From the NCBI RefSeq assembly GCF_000745345.1, contig NZ_JQNR01000005.1, forward strand, positions 4,761,650-4,825,649: a stretch of 64,000 nt of DNA. Direction: 5' to 3'. The stretch is from Actinacidiphila yeochonensis CN732 (GTDB taxonomy: Bacteria > Actinomycetota > Actinomycetes > Streptomycetales > Streptomycetaceae). The notes under the pieces are model-generated. The model saw only the letters and a list, made by a program, of their open reading frames with translations. It was not told the origin of the DNA and did not search any database. The position numbers were made by a program, and so were the translations under genes. Positions 51,594-62,033 of this stretch are shown in pieces (position 1 is the stretch's first letter; each line of letters opens with the position of its first letter).

Positions 51594-54500
51594 ATGCGCG
51601 CGTGGGGTCGGTGGGTTCGGAGGGTGTCGCTGACGGTCTCTTTGGGGCTGGTCGCGGGGGGCGTGGTTCCAGCCGGAGCCACCTTTGCCCAGGGCGTCGC
51701 CACGGCCGCTTCGCGGGTGGTGGCCGGTTCGGTGCCCGCACAGCGTTCGGGGACGGCGGCCGGCCGTAGCCACACAGCGTCGAGCGACGCGACCGCGGCT
51801 GCCGACACGCTCGGCGCGAAGGGTGCCGTTCCCTCGCCCGAGGGCGCCCTGCCGCCGGAGCGGGACGCCGAGCCTGTGGCCCTGCCCGGCAAGGCGGCGG
51901 CTCAGCCCGACCGCGTGGAGGTGCTGCCCGTCGAGGCGAAGGCGCAGCCGCGCGGATACGACGCGGCCACCAGCCATGAGGTGACCGGTCAGCGGGGGAA
52001 GAACGTCCAGACCTTCGCCAACGCCGACGGCACCTACACCACCCGGGTGTACAAGGACCCGACGTTCTACAAGGCGTCCGACGGTTCGTGGGAGCCGGTG
52101 GACACCACGGTCAGTGCGCGGTCCGTGGAGCGCAGCGCCTGGACCACCGGCCCGATGACGACCGACTCGGGCTGGGCGGTGGACGACAGCCAGAGTCCGC
52201 TGCGCTTCGCCCCGACGGCTGCGGGTGAGTGCGTGGTGACGATGCGTCTGGACGGCTCCCACGCGGTGGGCTACGGCGTGGCCGGGGCGGCGGCCGTCCC
52301 GGGCCGCGCCTCCGGGGACACCGTCTCCTACGCCGACGCGCGCCCCGGTGCGGACCTGGCACTCAGGGCGACCGCCGGCGGGGTCAAGGAGGACATCGTC
52401 CTGAAGTCGGCGGACGCGCCGGCGGACTGGGTCTTCCCGCTGCGTCTCGAAGGGCTGACCGCGTCCCAGGCGGTTGACGGCTCGGTGGTGTTCAGCGACG
52501 AGAGCGGCAAGGAGCGCGCTTCCCTCCCCAAGGGCTGGATGGAGGACTCAGCCGTCGATCCCCGTTCCGGGGACGGTGCGATATCCACTGGTGTGACGCT
52601 CTCCCTTGTGACGTACCGGGGTGCGCCCGCGGTGCGGATGCACGCGGACGAGACGTGGCTGCACGACTCGGCGCGGGTCTTCCCGGTGCGGATCGATCCC
52701 AGTGTCAGCAGTGCCGACGACAACTCCGACACCTACGTGGAGTCCCCGTACGACCAGGACTTCTCCGGTGACCTCGAGCTGAAGGTCGGCACGTACGACG
52801 GGGGCGCCCACAAGGCCAACGCCTTCATGAAGTTCGACAGCGTGAGCACCTCCCTGAAGAACGAGTACGTGCTCGGCGCGCAGCTGTACATGTACAACAC
52901 GTGGGCCTACTCCTGCACCGCGGCGTCGGTGAGCGCCTACCCGGTCACCCAGTCGTGGACGTCCACCTCCGCCACCAGCTATCCGGGCCCTTCGGTGGGT
53001 TCGGCGCTGGGCAGTGCGAGCTTTGCCCGGGGCTGGCGGCCGGACGGGACGACGTCCTCGTCGTGCCCTTCGAAGTGGGAGCCGGTCACCCTGGGCACGG
53101 GTGGTCAGAGCCTCGTCGAGGGGTGGACGCACGGCAAGGCCAACTACGGGCTGGCGCTGAAGGCCTCGGCCACGTCGAGTTCCGGCTGGAAGAAGATCGA
53201 GAGCGCCAACAACGGCAGCGGCGACCCCTACCTGTCCATCACCTACACCAAGTACGGCGCCTCCTACACGTTGTCCTCCGCTTCGCCGAAGCCGCCGGTC
53301 ACCGGTTCGCAGGACGGCAAGGTCTCGGTCAAGGTGACCAACCTGGGTACCGACACCTGGACGTCGGGCAACGGCTACAAGCTGGGCTACAAGGTCTACG
53401 GCTACTCCAGCGGCAAGCTGGTCGCCACCAACACCGCTGCGGCCGCCATGCCGTCCAGTGTCGCGCCCAACGCGTCGATCACCCTGAACCCCGCGATCAA
53501 GGCCCTGCCCCCGGGCAAGTACCTGATCGACTGGGACATGTACGCGGGCAGCACCGCCTTCTCCTCGCAGGGCGTCCCGGTCGGCAAGATGGCGCTGACG
53601 GTGCCGGCGGTGGCGCCCACCGTGAGCAACGTGCTTCCGCCGAGCGGCTACTCCGCGCAGACGCTGTCGCCGCAGCTCACGGTCGTCGCGTCCGACAACA
53701 ACGGCGCGGGCCTGACGTACCGTTTCACCGTGCTGGACGGCACCACCACGGTGGCCGACTCCGGTGCGATCACCGACCACCTGTGGACCGTGCCGCAGAC
53801 CCGGCTCCAGTGGGGCAGGACCTACACCTGGAAGGTCGTGGTCGCCGACTCCCAGGCGTCGCAGACCATCGGCCCGAGCACACTGCTGACCCAGGTGCCG
53901 CAGCCTCCGGTGGCCTCGCACCTGGGCGCCACCGGTGGTGACCACGGCTTCAACGCGGAGGTCGGCAACTTCACGACCTCGGCCACCGACGCCTCCGTCG
54001 CCACGGTGGGACCCGATCTGACGGTGGGCCGCACGTACAACAGCCTCGACGCCGGCACCTCCCACGCCTTCGGCGCGGGCTGGTCCTCCCGGTTCGACAT
54101 GAAGGTGACCGCGGACAACGACGGCTCGGGGAACGAGGTGGTCACCTACCCCAACGGCCAGCAGCAGCGATTCGGCCGCAGTTTCATGACGCTGACGCAG
54201 ATGTTCGGGCTCGGGGACCTGACGGGCGACGGCGTGAACGACATGGCCGCCGTCGACCCGGTCACCGGTGCGCTCTGGCTCTACCCGGGCCCGGACTTCT
54301 CCGGCACCGAGCGGGTCAAGATCGGCAACAGCGGCTGGACCGGCATGACACAGCTGACCGGCGGCGACTTCGACGGCGACGGCATCGGCGACGTCGTCGG
54401 CGAGCAGTCCAGCACCGGGATCCTGTACCTGTACAAGGGCCGGTCCGACGGCCAGCTCGGCAGCCGGGTCCAGCTCACCACGGGCTGGGGAGGCTACATC

Positions 54501-57500
54501 GACACCGTCTCCGGCGACTACAGCGGCGACGGCAAGCGCGACCTCGTCGCCGTGGACAGCGCCACCGGATACCTGTGGCTGTGGCCGGGCACGGGCACGG
54601 GAACCTTCGGCACCAAGGCGCAGGTCGGCACCGGCTGGCTGCCCTACCGCCTGGTGACCGGCGGCGACTTCAACGGCGACGGCAAGGCGGACCTGCTCGC
54701 CGCGAACAGCACCACCGGCGACCTGTACCTATGGGCGGGGCACGGCGACACGAAGTTCGACGCGAAGCTCCAGACCGGCGACAGCTGGAACACCGTCTCC
54801 CAGATCGCCTGGGTCGGCGACCAGACCGGCGACGGCGTGGACGACTTCCTCGCGATGTGGACGAACCAGAACCTCTTCCTCTACCAGGGCCCGGCCTTCC
54901 CCGGATACACCGCCAAGGGCGTCATCTACGGCAGCTACGTCTCCCCGGCGGGGCAGTTCGCCAGCCTCGTCGGAACGATCAGCGGCGGCTGGCGGCTCAC
55001 CGACAAGTCGAAGACGGTCTACACCTTCGACCCCGCCGGCCGGCTGGCGAAGATCACCGACCCCGACCGCGTCAGCCAGACCCTGGGCTACGACGGCTCG
55101 GGCAGGCTGGCCACCGTCACCAACACCACCTCGGGCCGGTCCCTGCACGTGGCGTGGGACGGCGCCCACATCGGGACCATCGCCACCGACGCGGTGGACG
55201 GGTCACCCCTGACGTGGACGTACCACTACACGGGCGACGACCTCACGCAGGTGTGCTCGCCCACGTCGGCCACCGCCTGCACCTCCTACTCCTACGGGAC
55301 CGGGTCGCACTACCGCACCGACGTGCTCGACGCCTCCCCGAACACCTACTGGCGGATGGGCGAGTCCGCCGACGACGGCGGCACCGACGCCGGCGACGAG
55401 GTGGACGTCAACCAGGGCGCCAAGGACGGCACCTACTCCTCCGTCGCCCTGGGCTCCGCCGGTGCGCTCGCCGGCACCGACGCCACCGCGGCCACGTTCA
55501 ACGGCACCTCCTCGTCGGTACGGCTCCCCGACGGCGCCGTCCAGAACGGCGGCGCCTACCTGACGGCCGAGCTGTGGTTCAAGACCACGAAGCCCGGGCC
55601 GCTGCTGGAGTACGAGGACAAGACGCTGGGCTCGACGACCACACCGACGTCCTACGCCCCGGCCCTGTACATCGGAGCCGACGGCAAGCTGCGCGGCCAG
55701 TTCGGCAACGGCGTGGTCGAGCCGATCACCACCAGCCGGACCGTCACCGACGGCGCCTGGCACCACGCGGCACTCACCGGTGAGGGCACGGCGCAGACGC
55801 TCTACCTGGACGGCGCGCAGGCCGGCACCCTCGACGACACCCCGATCAAGAGCATCGACAAGCCTTACACCCACGTCGGCGCGGGATGGTTCAACACCGG
55901 CTGGCCGTCCACGCCCTACACCGCCAAGTACGGCTACTTCGACGGCCAGATCCAGGACGTGGCCCTCTACTACCACCCGCTCGGCGCGCAGGTCGTCCAG
56001 GCCCACTACGCGGCCCGGACCGCCGCCGACGAGCTGACCGCGGTCACCCTGCCGAGCGGCAACACCGCCTGGAGCGTGGACTACGACAACGGCGTGGACA
56101 GGGTCTCGGACGTCACCGACATGCAGGGCGGCACCTGGCAGCTCGGCACCACCAGCGTCTCCGGTTCCGGCACGGACCTGACCCGTACCGTCACCATCAC
56201 CGACCCGTCGGGCAACGAGCAGGCGTTCGACTACGACCCCCTCAACGGCGGGCGGACCACCGGGTACTCCCTCACCGACGGCAGCAGCCGCAGCTACACC
56301 TACGACACCGGCGGCTTCCTGGCGACGACCACCGACGAGAACGGGCACAGCGTCACCCAGACCAACGACGCCCGCGGCAACACGCTCTCCCGGACCACGT
56401 GCCGGGACGAGTCCGCCACGACCTGCTCCACCAGCTACTCCACGTACTACCTGAACACCGCCGACCCGGTGGACCTGCGCAACGACCAGGTCACCGAGGC
56501 GCGGGACGCCCGCTCGGCCAGCGCCACCGACGACACGTACCTGACCAGCTACACCTACACCGCCGACGGCCAGGTCGCCTCGGTGACCGGACCGGCCGGC
56601 TCCGGATGCCCCACCGGCTGCAGGACCGACCGGACCTACACCGACGGCACCGAGTCCGCGGTCGGCGGCGGCACCGTGCCCGCCGGCCTGCTGAAGACCG
56701 CCACCAACGGCCAGAGCGGCGGCACCACCCGCTACGCGTACGACGCGCAGGGCGACCTGGCGAAGACCACCGACCCGGCCGGGCTGGTCACCACCTACAG
56801 CTACGACGAGATCGGCCGCACGCTCACCCAGAGCGTGATCTCCGACTCCGTCCCCGCCGGCGCGACCACCACGTACACCTACGACGCCGACGCGCGGATC
56901 ACCACCAGGACCGATCCCGCGGCCGCCAACGCGGTGGACGGCACCACCCACCAGGCCCGCACCACGTACACCTACACCGACGACGGGCAGGTGCGGTCCG
57001 AAACCGTCACCGACCTCACCGGTGGCGACCAGGCCCGCACCACCACCTACGACTACGACTCCCAGGACCGGGTCAACACCGTCACCGACCCCGCCGGGCT
57101 GATCACCAACTACGACTACGACCAGTTCGGCAACCGCACCTCGGTCACCACCGGTGTCGGCAGCGACCAGGAGACCGAGACCGACTACACGTACAACCTG
57201 CGCGGCGAGCCGACCAGCACCACCCTCAAGGACTGGACCGGCGACCCCGCCGACCCGTCCGACCCGCGGGACCTGGTACTGGAGTCACGGGCCTACGACC
57301 CCGCGGGACGCCTGGCCTCCGTCACCGACGCCATGGGCCGCACCACCGCGTACACCTACTACGCCGACGACACCCAGGCCACCGTCACCGCCACCGGCTA
57401 CCACGACCCGGACACCGGCACCGTCCGCGACATCACCCTGGAGTCCGACACCTACGACGCGGCCGGCCACCTGGTCAAGCAGATCACCGGCGGCAGCAAC

Positions 57501-60389
57501 GCGGTCGAGACCGACTACACCGTGGACCCGGCCGGACGCACCACCCGCACGGTCGTCGACCCCGGCGGCCTGAACCGGGCGGTGACCAACACCTACGACC
57601 CCCTCGGCGACGTGGTCACCGCGACACGAACCGGCGGCGGCGCGACCGAGCAGACCGACGCCACCTACGACGCCCTCGGCCGCGCCCTGTCGACCACCGT
57701 CCACAACGGCTCCCAGGACCTCACCACCACCTGGACCCGCGACCGCCGCGGCCTGCCGCTGACCATGGTCGACCCGCTGGGCGACACAGCCGGGAACACC
57801 GCGGCCGACCACACGACCAGCTACACCTACGACACCCTGGGACGGCTGACCGCCACCGCCCTGCCCGCCGTCCAGAACGAGACGTACGGCCGGCCGCCCG
57901 CCACCACGCACCCGACCGACACCCTCGGCTACGACACCTTCGGCGAGCAGACCCAGACCGCCGACCCCGACGGCAACACCAGCACCACCGACTACGACGC
58001 CGACGGGCGCGCGACCAACGTCGCCTCCGCGGCCTACACCGCACCCGGCTCCGACACCCCGGCGCACGTCACGGCGACCACCACCTACGACGCGCTCGGC
58101 CAGGTGCACACCACCGCCGACGCCTACGGCAACACCACCACCAACACCTACGACCAACTCGGCAACCTCACCCGGCAGACCCAGCCGGGCCTGCTGAACG
58201 ACGACGGCACCCGCGAGGACGGCGGCACAGCGTCGTTCAGCTACGACCTCGACGGCGAGCAGCTGACCGCGACCGACCCGACCGGCGCGCAGATCCTGGC
58301 GACCTACGACGACCTGGGCCGGCAGATCACCTCCACCCAGGTCGAGCGCTACCCCGCGCCGGGCCGGTACCTGACCAGTACCACGCGCTACGACGACGCG
58401 GGCAACCTCGTGCGCTCCGCGCAGCCGGGCATGGACGTCACCCTCGACTCCCAGACCACCGTCACCGCCTACGACGCGCTCGGCGAGGCGACCGGTGTCA
58501 CCGACCCCGACGGCCGCACCGTCCACTTCGGCTACGACCTGGACGGACGTACCGCCAGCACCACCTTGCCCAGCGGCCTGACCACGACGACCGCGTACGA
58601 CCCGGCAGGCCGCCAGACCGGCACCACCCAGTCCAAGGACGGCACCACCCTGCGCTCGGCGGCCATCGGCTACGACGCCGACGGCAACACCACGAGCATG
58701 ACCGACTACGCCACCCCGCCGCACACCACCACCTACCGCTACGACGCGGCCGGCCGCCTGACCCAGCAGGTCGAACCGGGCGACGGCGCCACGCCCGTCA
58801 CCACGACCTTCGGCTACGACCCGGCCGGAAACCGCACCCGGTTCACCGACGGCCGCGGCAACGACACCTGGTACACCGTCAACACCCTCGGCCTGCCCGA
58901 GTCGACCATCGAGCCGGCCACCGCGGCCTCGCCCGACGCCGCCGACCGCACCTGGACCACCACGTACGACAAGGCCGGACAGCCCGTCACCGACACCGAA
59001 CCGGGCGGCGTGAAGCAGACCACCGCGTACGACGCGCTCGGCCGCGTCACCAGCAGCACCGCCACCGGCGGCGGGACCGCGACCAGCGGCCACCTCTACA
59101 CCTACGACCTGGCCGGCCGGATGCTGACCGCCGCCGACGACACCCAGGCCACCCCCGACACCTTCACCTACAACGACCGCGGCCAGCTGCTCACCGCCAC
59201 CGGACCCAGCGGCACCAGCTCCTACACCTACGCCGACACAGGCGACATGGCCGCCGGCACCGACGCCGCCGGCACGGCCACCTACACCTACGACAACGCC
59301 GGACAGCTGACCGGGGCCGCCGAACCCCTGACCGGTACCGCCCTCAGCTACCACTACGACCAGGACGGCAACCCGGACACCGTTCACTACGGCGCCGGCA
59401 ACGACACCCGCACCTTCGGCTACGACAGCCTCGACCGGTTGACCAGCGACACCCTCACCACCCCCGGCGGCGCCACCGTCGCAGCCACCGCCTACGGCTA
59501 CGACACCAACGACCAGCTCACCACCAGGACCACCACCGGCACCGCCGGAGCCGGCACCGACACGTACACCTACGACCCGTCGGGCCGGCTGTCGTCCTGG
59601 ACCAACGGCACGACCACCACCGAGTACGGGTGGGACGCCTCCGGCAACCTCGTCAAGAACGGCACCACGACCGCCGCCTACGACGAGCAGAACCGCCGCA
59701 CCAGCGACAGCACCGGCGCCACGTACACCTACACCGCGCGCGGCACCCTCGCATCCGTCACCGGCGGCGACCATCCCCAGACCTACACCTACGACGCCTT
59801 CGACCGCATGACCTCGGCCGGCGGCACCGCCTACGCCTACGACGCCCTCGACCGGCTCACGACCCGCGGTACGACCGCCTTCCAGTACGCCGGCGCCTCC
59901 ACCCAGATCACCTCCGACGGCGCCTCCGCCTACAGCTACGACCCGGCGGGCCACCTCCTCGCCCTCGACCAGGACGGCACCGGCGTCCTCGCCTACAGCA
60001 ACACCCACGGCGACATCACCGCGACCTTCACCCCCGACGCCACCACCCCGCCACCTCCACCGCCTACGACCCCCTCGGCGCCGTCACCACCCACACCGGC
60101 ACCACCCCGACCTCGGCTACCAGGGCGCCTGGACCGACCCCTCGACCGGCCACGTCGACATGAACGCCCGCTGGTACGACCCCGCTTCGGACACCTTCGA
60201 CTCCCGCGACACCTACCAGCTCGACCCCGGCCCCTCCATCCAGGCCAACCGCTACACCTATGCCAACGGCGACCCGCTGGACATCACGGACCCCTCGGGC
60301 CACAAGGGCAAGGGCAAGGGGAAGGGCTCCGGGTCGGAGGGCGGAGACGTCCTGTGCGCCCTCTGGGAGGAGTTCGCCCCCCTGTGTGA
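51594..60389 (+). CDS. Giant secreted Rhs-repeat protein (core), frame broken near its C-terminus
   Basis: ATG 51594 has GGGG six bases upstream; GTG 51579 and ATG 51588 are in frame alternatives. The chain has an export segment (SLTVSLGLVAGGVVPAGATF). A DNRLRE-like beta domain follows (residues about 350-560), then FG-GAP/VCBS repeats with DxDGDG calcium loops (about 870-1100), a LamG domain (about 1240-1480), and hundreds of residues of YD/Rhs repeats (GYDxxGRxT, TYTYD units) up to about 60040. Rhs shells enclose a C-terminal toxin and deliver it to neighbouring cells. The real frame leaves this one near 60048 (one base missing in a CCCC run) and again near 60108, then joins the nuclease tip. 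The residues from 60050 to 60389 in this frame are not real protein. The repaired protein is about 3,250 residues. Confidence 0.87.
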   Translation: MRAWGRWVRRVSLTVSLGLVAGGVVPAGATFAQGVATAASRVVAGSVPAQRSGTAAGRSHTASSDATAAADTLGAKGAVPSPEGALPPERDAEPVALPGKAAAQPDRVEVLPVEAKAQPRGYDAATSHEVTGQRGKNVQTFANADGTYTTRVYKDPTFYKASDGSWEPVDTTVSARSVERSAWTTGPMTTDSGWAVDDSQSPLRFAPTAAGECVVTMRLDGSHAVGYGVAGAAAVPGRASGDTVSYADARPGADLALRATAGGVKEDIVLKSADAPADWVFPLRLEGLTASQAVDGSVVFSDESGKERASLPKGWMEDSAVDPRSGDGAISTGVTLSLVTYRGAPAVRMHADETWLHDSARVFPVRIDPSVSSADDNSDTYVESPYDQDFSGDLELKVGTYDGGAHKANAFMKFDSVSTSLKNEYVLGAQLYMYNTWAYSCTAASVSAYPVTQSWTSTSATSYPGPSVGSALGSASFARGWRPDGTTSSSCPSKWEPVTLGTGGQSLVEGWTHGKANYGLALKASATSSSGWKKIESANNGSGDPYLSITYTKYGASYTLSSASPKPPVTGSQDGKVSVKVTNLGTDTWTSGNGYKLGYKVYGYSSGKLVATNTAAAAMPSSVAPNASITLNPAIKALPPGKYLIDWDMYAGSTAFSSQGVPVGKMALTVPAVAPTVSNVLPPSGYSAQTLSPQLTVVASDNNGAGLTYRFTVLDGTTTVADSGAITDHLWTVPQTRLQWGRTYTWKVVVADSQASQTIGPSTLLTQVPQPPVASHLGATGGDHGFNAEVGNFTTSATDASVATVGPDLTVGRTYNSLDAGTSHAFGAGWSSRFDMKVTADNDGSGNEVVTYPNGQQQRFGRSFMTLTQMFGLGDLTGDGVNDMAAVDPVTGALWLYPGPDFSGTERVKIGNSGWTGMTQLTGGDFDGDGIGDVVGEQSSTGILYLYKGRSDGQLGSRVQLTTGWGGYIDTVSGDYSGDGKRDLVAVDSATGYLWLWPGTGTGTFGTKAQVGTGWLPYRLVTGGDFNGDGKADLLAANSTTGDLYLWAGHGDTKFDAKLQTGDSWNTVSQIAWVGDQTGDGVDDFLAMWTNQNLFLYQGPAFPGYTAKGVIYGSYVSPAGQFASLVGTISGGWRLTDKSKTVYTFDPAGRLAKITDPDRVSQTLGYDGSGRLATVTNTTSGRSLHVAWDGAHIGTIATDAVDGSPLTWTYHYTGDDLTQVCSPTSATACTSYSYGTGSHYRTDVLDASPNTYWRMGESADDGGTDAGDEVDVNQGAKDGTYSSVALGSAGALAGTDATAATFNGTSSSVRLPDGAVQNGGAYLTAELWFKTTKPGPLLEYEDKTLGSTTTPTSYAPALYIGADGKLRGQFGNGVVEPITTSRTVTDGAWHHAALTGEGTAQTLYLDGAQAGTLDDTPIKSIDKPYTHVGAGWFNTGWPSTPYTAKYGYFDGQIQDVALYYHPLGAQVVQAHYAARTAADELTAVTLPSGNTAWSVDYDNGVDRVSDVTDMQGGTWQLGTTSVSGSGTDLTRTVTITDPSGNEQAFDYDPLNGGRTTGYSLTDGSSRSYTYDTGGFLATTTDENGHSVTQTNDARGNTLSRTTCRDESATTCSTSYSTYYLNTADPVDLRNDQVTEARDARSASATDDTYLTSYTYTADGQVASVTGPAGSGCPTGCRTDRTYTDGTESAVGGGTVPAGLLKTATNGQSGGTTRYAYDAQGDLAKTTDPAGLVTTYSYDEIGRTLTQSVISDSVPAGATTTYTYDADARITTRTDPAAANAVDGTTHQARTTYTYTDDGQVRSETVTDLTGGDQARTTTYDYDSQDRVNTVTDPAGLITNYDYDQFGNRTSVTTGVGSDQETETDYTYNLRGEPTSTTLKDWTGDPADPSDPRDLVLESRAYDPAGRLASVTDAMGRTTAYTYYADDTQATVTATGYHDPDTGTVRDITLESDTYDAAGHLVKQITGGSNAVETDYTVDPAGRTTRTVVDPGGLNRAVTNTYDPLGDVVTATRTGGGATEQTDATYDALGRALSTTVHNGSQDLTTTWTRDRRGLPLTMVDPLGDTAGNTAADHTTSYTYDTLGRLTATALPAVQNETYGRPPATTHPTDTLGYDTFGEQTQTADPDGNTSTTDYDADGRATNVASAAYTAPGSDTPAHVTATTTYDALGQVHTTADAYGNTTTNTYDQLGNLTRQTQPGLLNDDGTREDGGTASFSYDLDGEQLTATDPTGAQILATYDDLGRQITSTQVERYPAPGRYLTSTTRYDDAGNLVRSAQPGMDVTLDSQTTVTAYDALGEATGVTDPDGRTVHFGYDLDGRTASTTLPSGLTTTTAYDPAGRQTGTTQSKDGTTLRSAAIGYDADGNTTSMTDYATPPHTTTYRYDAAGRLTQQVEPGDGATPVTTTFGYDPAGNRTRFTDGRGNDTWYTVNTLGLPESTIEPATAASPDAADRTWTTTYDKAGQPVTDTEPGGVKQTTAYDALGRVTSSTATGGGTATSGHLYTYDLAGRMLTAADDTQATPDTFTYNDRGQLLTATGPSGTSSYTYADTGDMAAGTDAAGTATYTYDNAGQLTGAAEPLTGTALSYHYDQDGNPDTVHYGAGNDTRTFGYDSLDRLTSDTLTTPGGATVAATAYGYDTNDQLTTRTTTGTAGAGTDTYTYDPSGRLSSWTNGTTTTEYGWDASGNLVKNGTTTAAYDEQNRRTSDSTGATYTYTARGTLASVTGGDHPQTYTYDAFDRMTSAGGTAYAYDALDRLTTRGTTAFQYAGASTQITSDGASAYSYDPAGHLLALDQDGTGVLAYSNTHGDITATFTPDATTPPPPPPTTPSAPSPPTPAPPRPRLPGRLDRPLDRPRRHERPLVRPRFGHLRLPRHLPARPRPLHPGQPLHLCQRRPAGHHGPLGPQGQGQGEGLRVGGRRRPVRPLGGVRPPV

Positions 60390-61359
60390 GGAACTCGGGG
60401 GTCTGACCAAGACGGAGACACTCGACCCTTGCGACTACTTTCCCTGCCCGACGCCCTCGACAGGCAACCCGTACCCCGGATCGCCCGACTACAGCCCGAC
60501 GGTGCCGGGCGGCACCATGGGCAGCGGCTCCCAGCCCATCGGCGGCGGCGGCCCGGGCACCGCGGACGGCCCCACCGGCGGTGGCGGCCGTACCCAGCCC
60601 GTCACCCACCACCCGAAGCCGCCGCCGCCCCCGCGGGACCCCTGCGCCCACCAGCACTGCGTCGTCCCCCCGGGCCCCAAGGGCCTCCCGTACTTCGCCC
60701 TGCCGGTAAGCCTGACCTCGGTTTCCGGCGCGGTCGCCGTGGGCGAGGACCTCGCCTTGGACGCCGGCGGCTGGGTCATCGACGAAGCCGTCAACGGCCT
60801 GACCGACCTCCTCGGCACCTCCAACGACCCCGAGCCCGAGCCCGAGCCCGAGCCGGAGACCGACACCGGCCCTGATTCACGGCGTTCCGATCCTTGCTCC
60901 GCGAAACGAGAAGACCGGTTCAACTACGAGCCGGCTCTGGACGGTGCACCCACCGGCGTGACGGCGCTGCTCTGCCCGCAGGACCTCAAGCCCCCGAACT
61001 CGCGGGGACCCAGGAAAGGAAGATGGGAGCCGCCGGGCTACGTCTCGCGAAAGGACCGCGGGGGGAACTGGATATTCAATCGTAGCCACATACTGGGTGA
61101 CCGATTCCACGGAGACTGGCGGAAGGAGAACATCTTCACCGGGTTCAGGGAGATGAACGACCCTGATATGAAGGCGTGTGAGAACGAGATGGCCGACGCT
61201 CTCGCAGCCCGGCAGGAGGTGTATTATTCGGGTCAGCTACTGTACGCAAACGGCCGGAAGAATCTTCCGACGGCCATCCAGATGACCGCAGTCACTTCGA
61301 AAGGTATTCTCTTCGACGTGACCGTGAAGAATGCGCCCGGAAAGCAGGTGACGTGTTGA
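60160..61359 (+). CDS. C-terminal tip of the Rhs protein: nuclease-like toxin domain
   Basis: This frame continues the Rhs gene after two single-base gaps. Just upstream it reads LGYQGAWTDPSTGHVD, then DMNARWYDPASDTFDSRD and YTYANGDPLDITDPSG, the standard end of an Rhs core. After Gly/Lys, Pro and EPEP-rich linkers comes a toxin domain of about 150 residues with NRSHILGDRFHGDWRKENIF. This resembles the catalytic His region of DNA/RNA non-specific endonuclease (Endonuclea_NS_2-type) toxins. It includes a Cys pair (DPCSAK, LLCPQD). It should cut nucleic acid in a target cell. ATG 60160 is internal and not a genuine start; the tip is part of the protein beginning at 51594. A SUKH immunity gene overlaps its stop. 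Confidence 0.8.
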   Translation: MNARWYDPASDTFDSRDTYQLDPGPSIQANRYTYANGDPLDITDPSGHKGKGKGKGSGSEGGDVLCALWEEFAPLCEELGGLTKTETLDPCDYFPCPTPSTGNPYPGSPDYSPTVPGGTMGSGSQPIGGGGPGTADGPTGGGGRTQPVTHHPKPPPPPRDPCAHQHCVVPPGPKGLPYFALPVSLTSVSGAVAVGEDLALDAGGWVIDEAVNGLTDLLGTSNDPEPEPEPEPETDTGPDSRRSDPCSAKREDRFNYEPALDGAPTGVTALLCPQDLKPPNSRGPRKGRWEPPGYVSRKDRGGNWIFNRSHILGDRFHGDWRKENIFTGFREMNDPDMKACENEMADALAARQEVYYSGQLLYANGRKNLPTAIQMTAVTSKGILFDVTVKNAPGKQVTC

Positions 61360-61883
61360 GTCTGAGCGGTCTGGAAGAGGCGGTTCCGGGAATCCTGGCC
61401 ATCCGCTCCGAGGAGCCTCGGGAGATCGACTGGGAATTCATCGGGGAGGAGTTCGGCGTCTCGCTCCCAGCTGACTTCGTCGCACTGTCCGAAGCCTATC
61501 CTCGGTTCAGCGTGGATGACTTCCTGGGACTCAACATTCCATCGCCCGGGGAGGAGAAGTATTTCGTCGCGGGCCTGCGGGATCTCCTGGACAACCTGGC
61601 GGATCTGGCAGGGAGCCAGATGTCGCACGGCTATGCACCGTTCCCTGCGCCCGGCGGGCTGCTGCCATGGGGGTCGTCGTGCGAAGGGGACGTCCTTTAC
61701 TGGCGCACAACCGATGGTGACCCCGACTCCTGGACCGTCGTCGTGAGCAGCCATAACGATGACTGGTTCCACTTCCAGGGGAATCTGACAACTTACCTCA
61801 CCGCCAAGATGAGAAGGTTCCCGCTACCCGACGGCCTGCCGCCCGATTTCCCTGGGGCGACTCCGGTGATTGAAGCCGACTGA
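61353..61883 (+). CDS. SUKH (SMI1/KNR4-type) immunity protein
   Basis: GTG 61353 overlaps the TGA of the Rhs toxin (61357-61359), so the two are translationally coupled. The 176-residue protein has the SUKH pattern: WEFIGEEFGVSLPADFVALS near residues 24-43, a central strand with FLGLNI, and a late WTVVVSSHNDDWFHFQGNL strand. SUKH proteins bind and block nuclease and other toxins of neighbouring genes. By position it should neutralise the Rhs tip. Its GC is slightly lower than the Rhs core, as expected for exchangeable toxin-immunity cassettes. Confidence 0.85.
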   Translation: MLSLSGLEEAVPGILAIRSEEPREIDWEFIGEEFGVSLPADFVALSEAYPRFSVDDFLGLNIPSPGEEKYFVAGLRDLLDNLADLAGSQMSHGYAPFPAPGGLLPWGSSCEGDVLYWRTTDGDPDSWTVVVSSHNDDWFHFQGNLTTYLTAKMRRFPLPDGLPPDFPGATPVIEAD

Positions 61884-62033
61884 GGTCCTCTCGGTGAACC
61901 GTTCCGGGCTCGGGAGAGACTTCATTCCGTGAAAGGATTGAGTCATGGCGCGCCCCTCCGCCTATCCCCATCGAGCTGCGCAGACGAGCGGGAATCCGAG
62001 GCCGGAACCCCGGAAGCGCGTTAGGGTCCGTGG

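Noticed and set aside
57285..60008. 907-residue antisense frame under the Rhs repeats
   Set aside because: It is Gly/Val-rich because it mirrors the Thr/Asp/Tyr repeat codons of the Rhs gene. No domain is recognisable.
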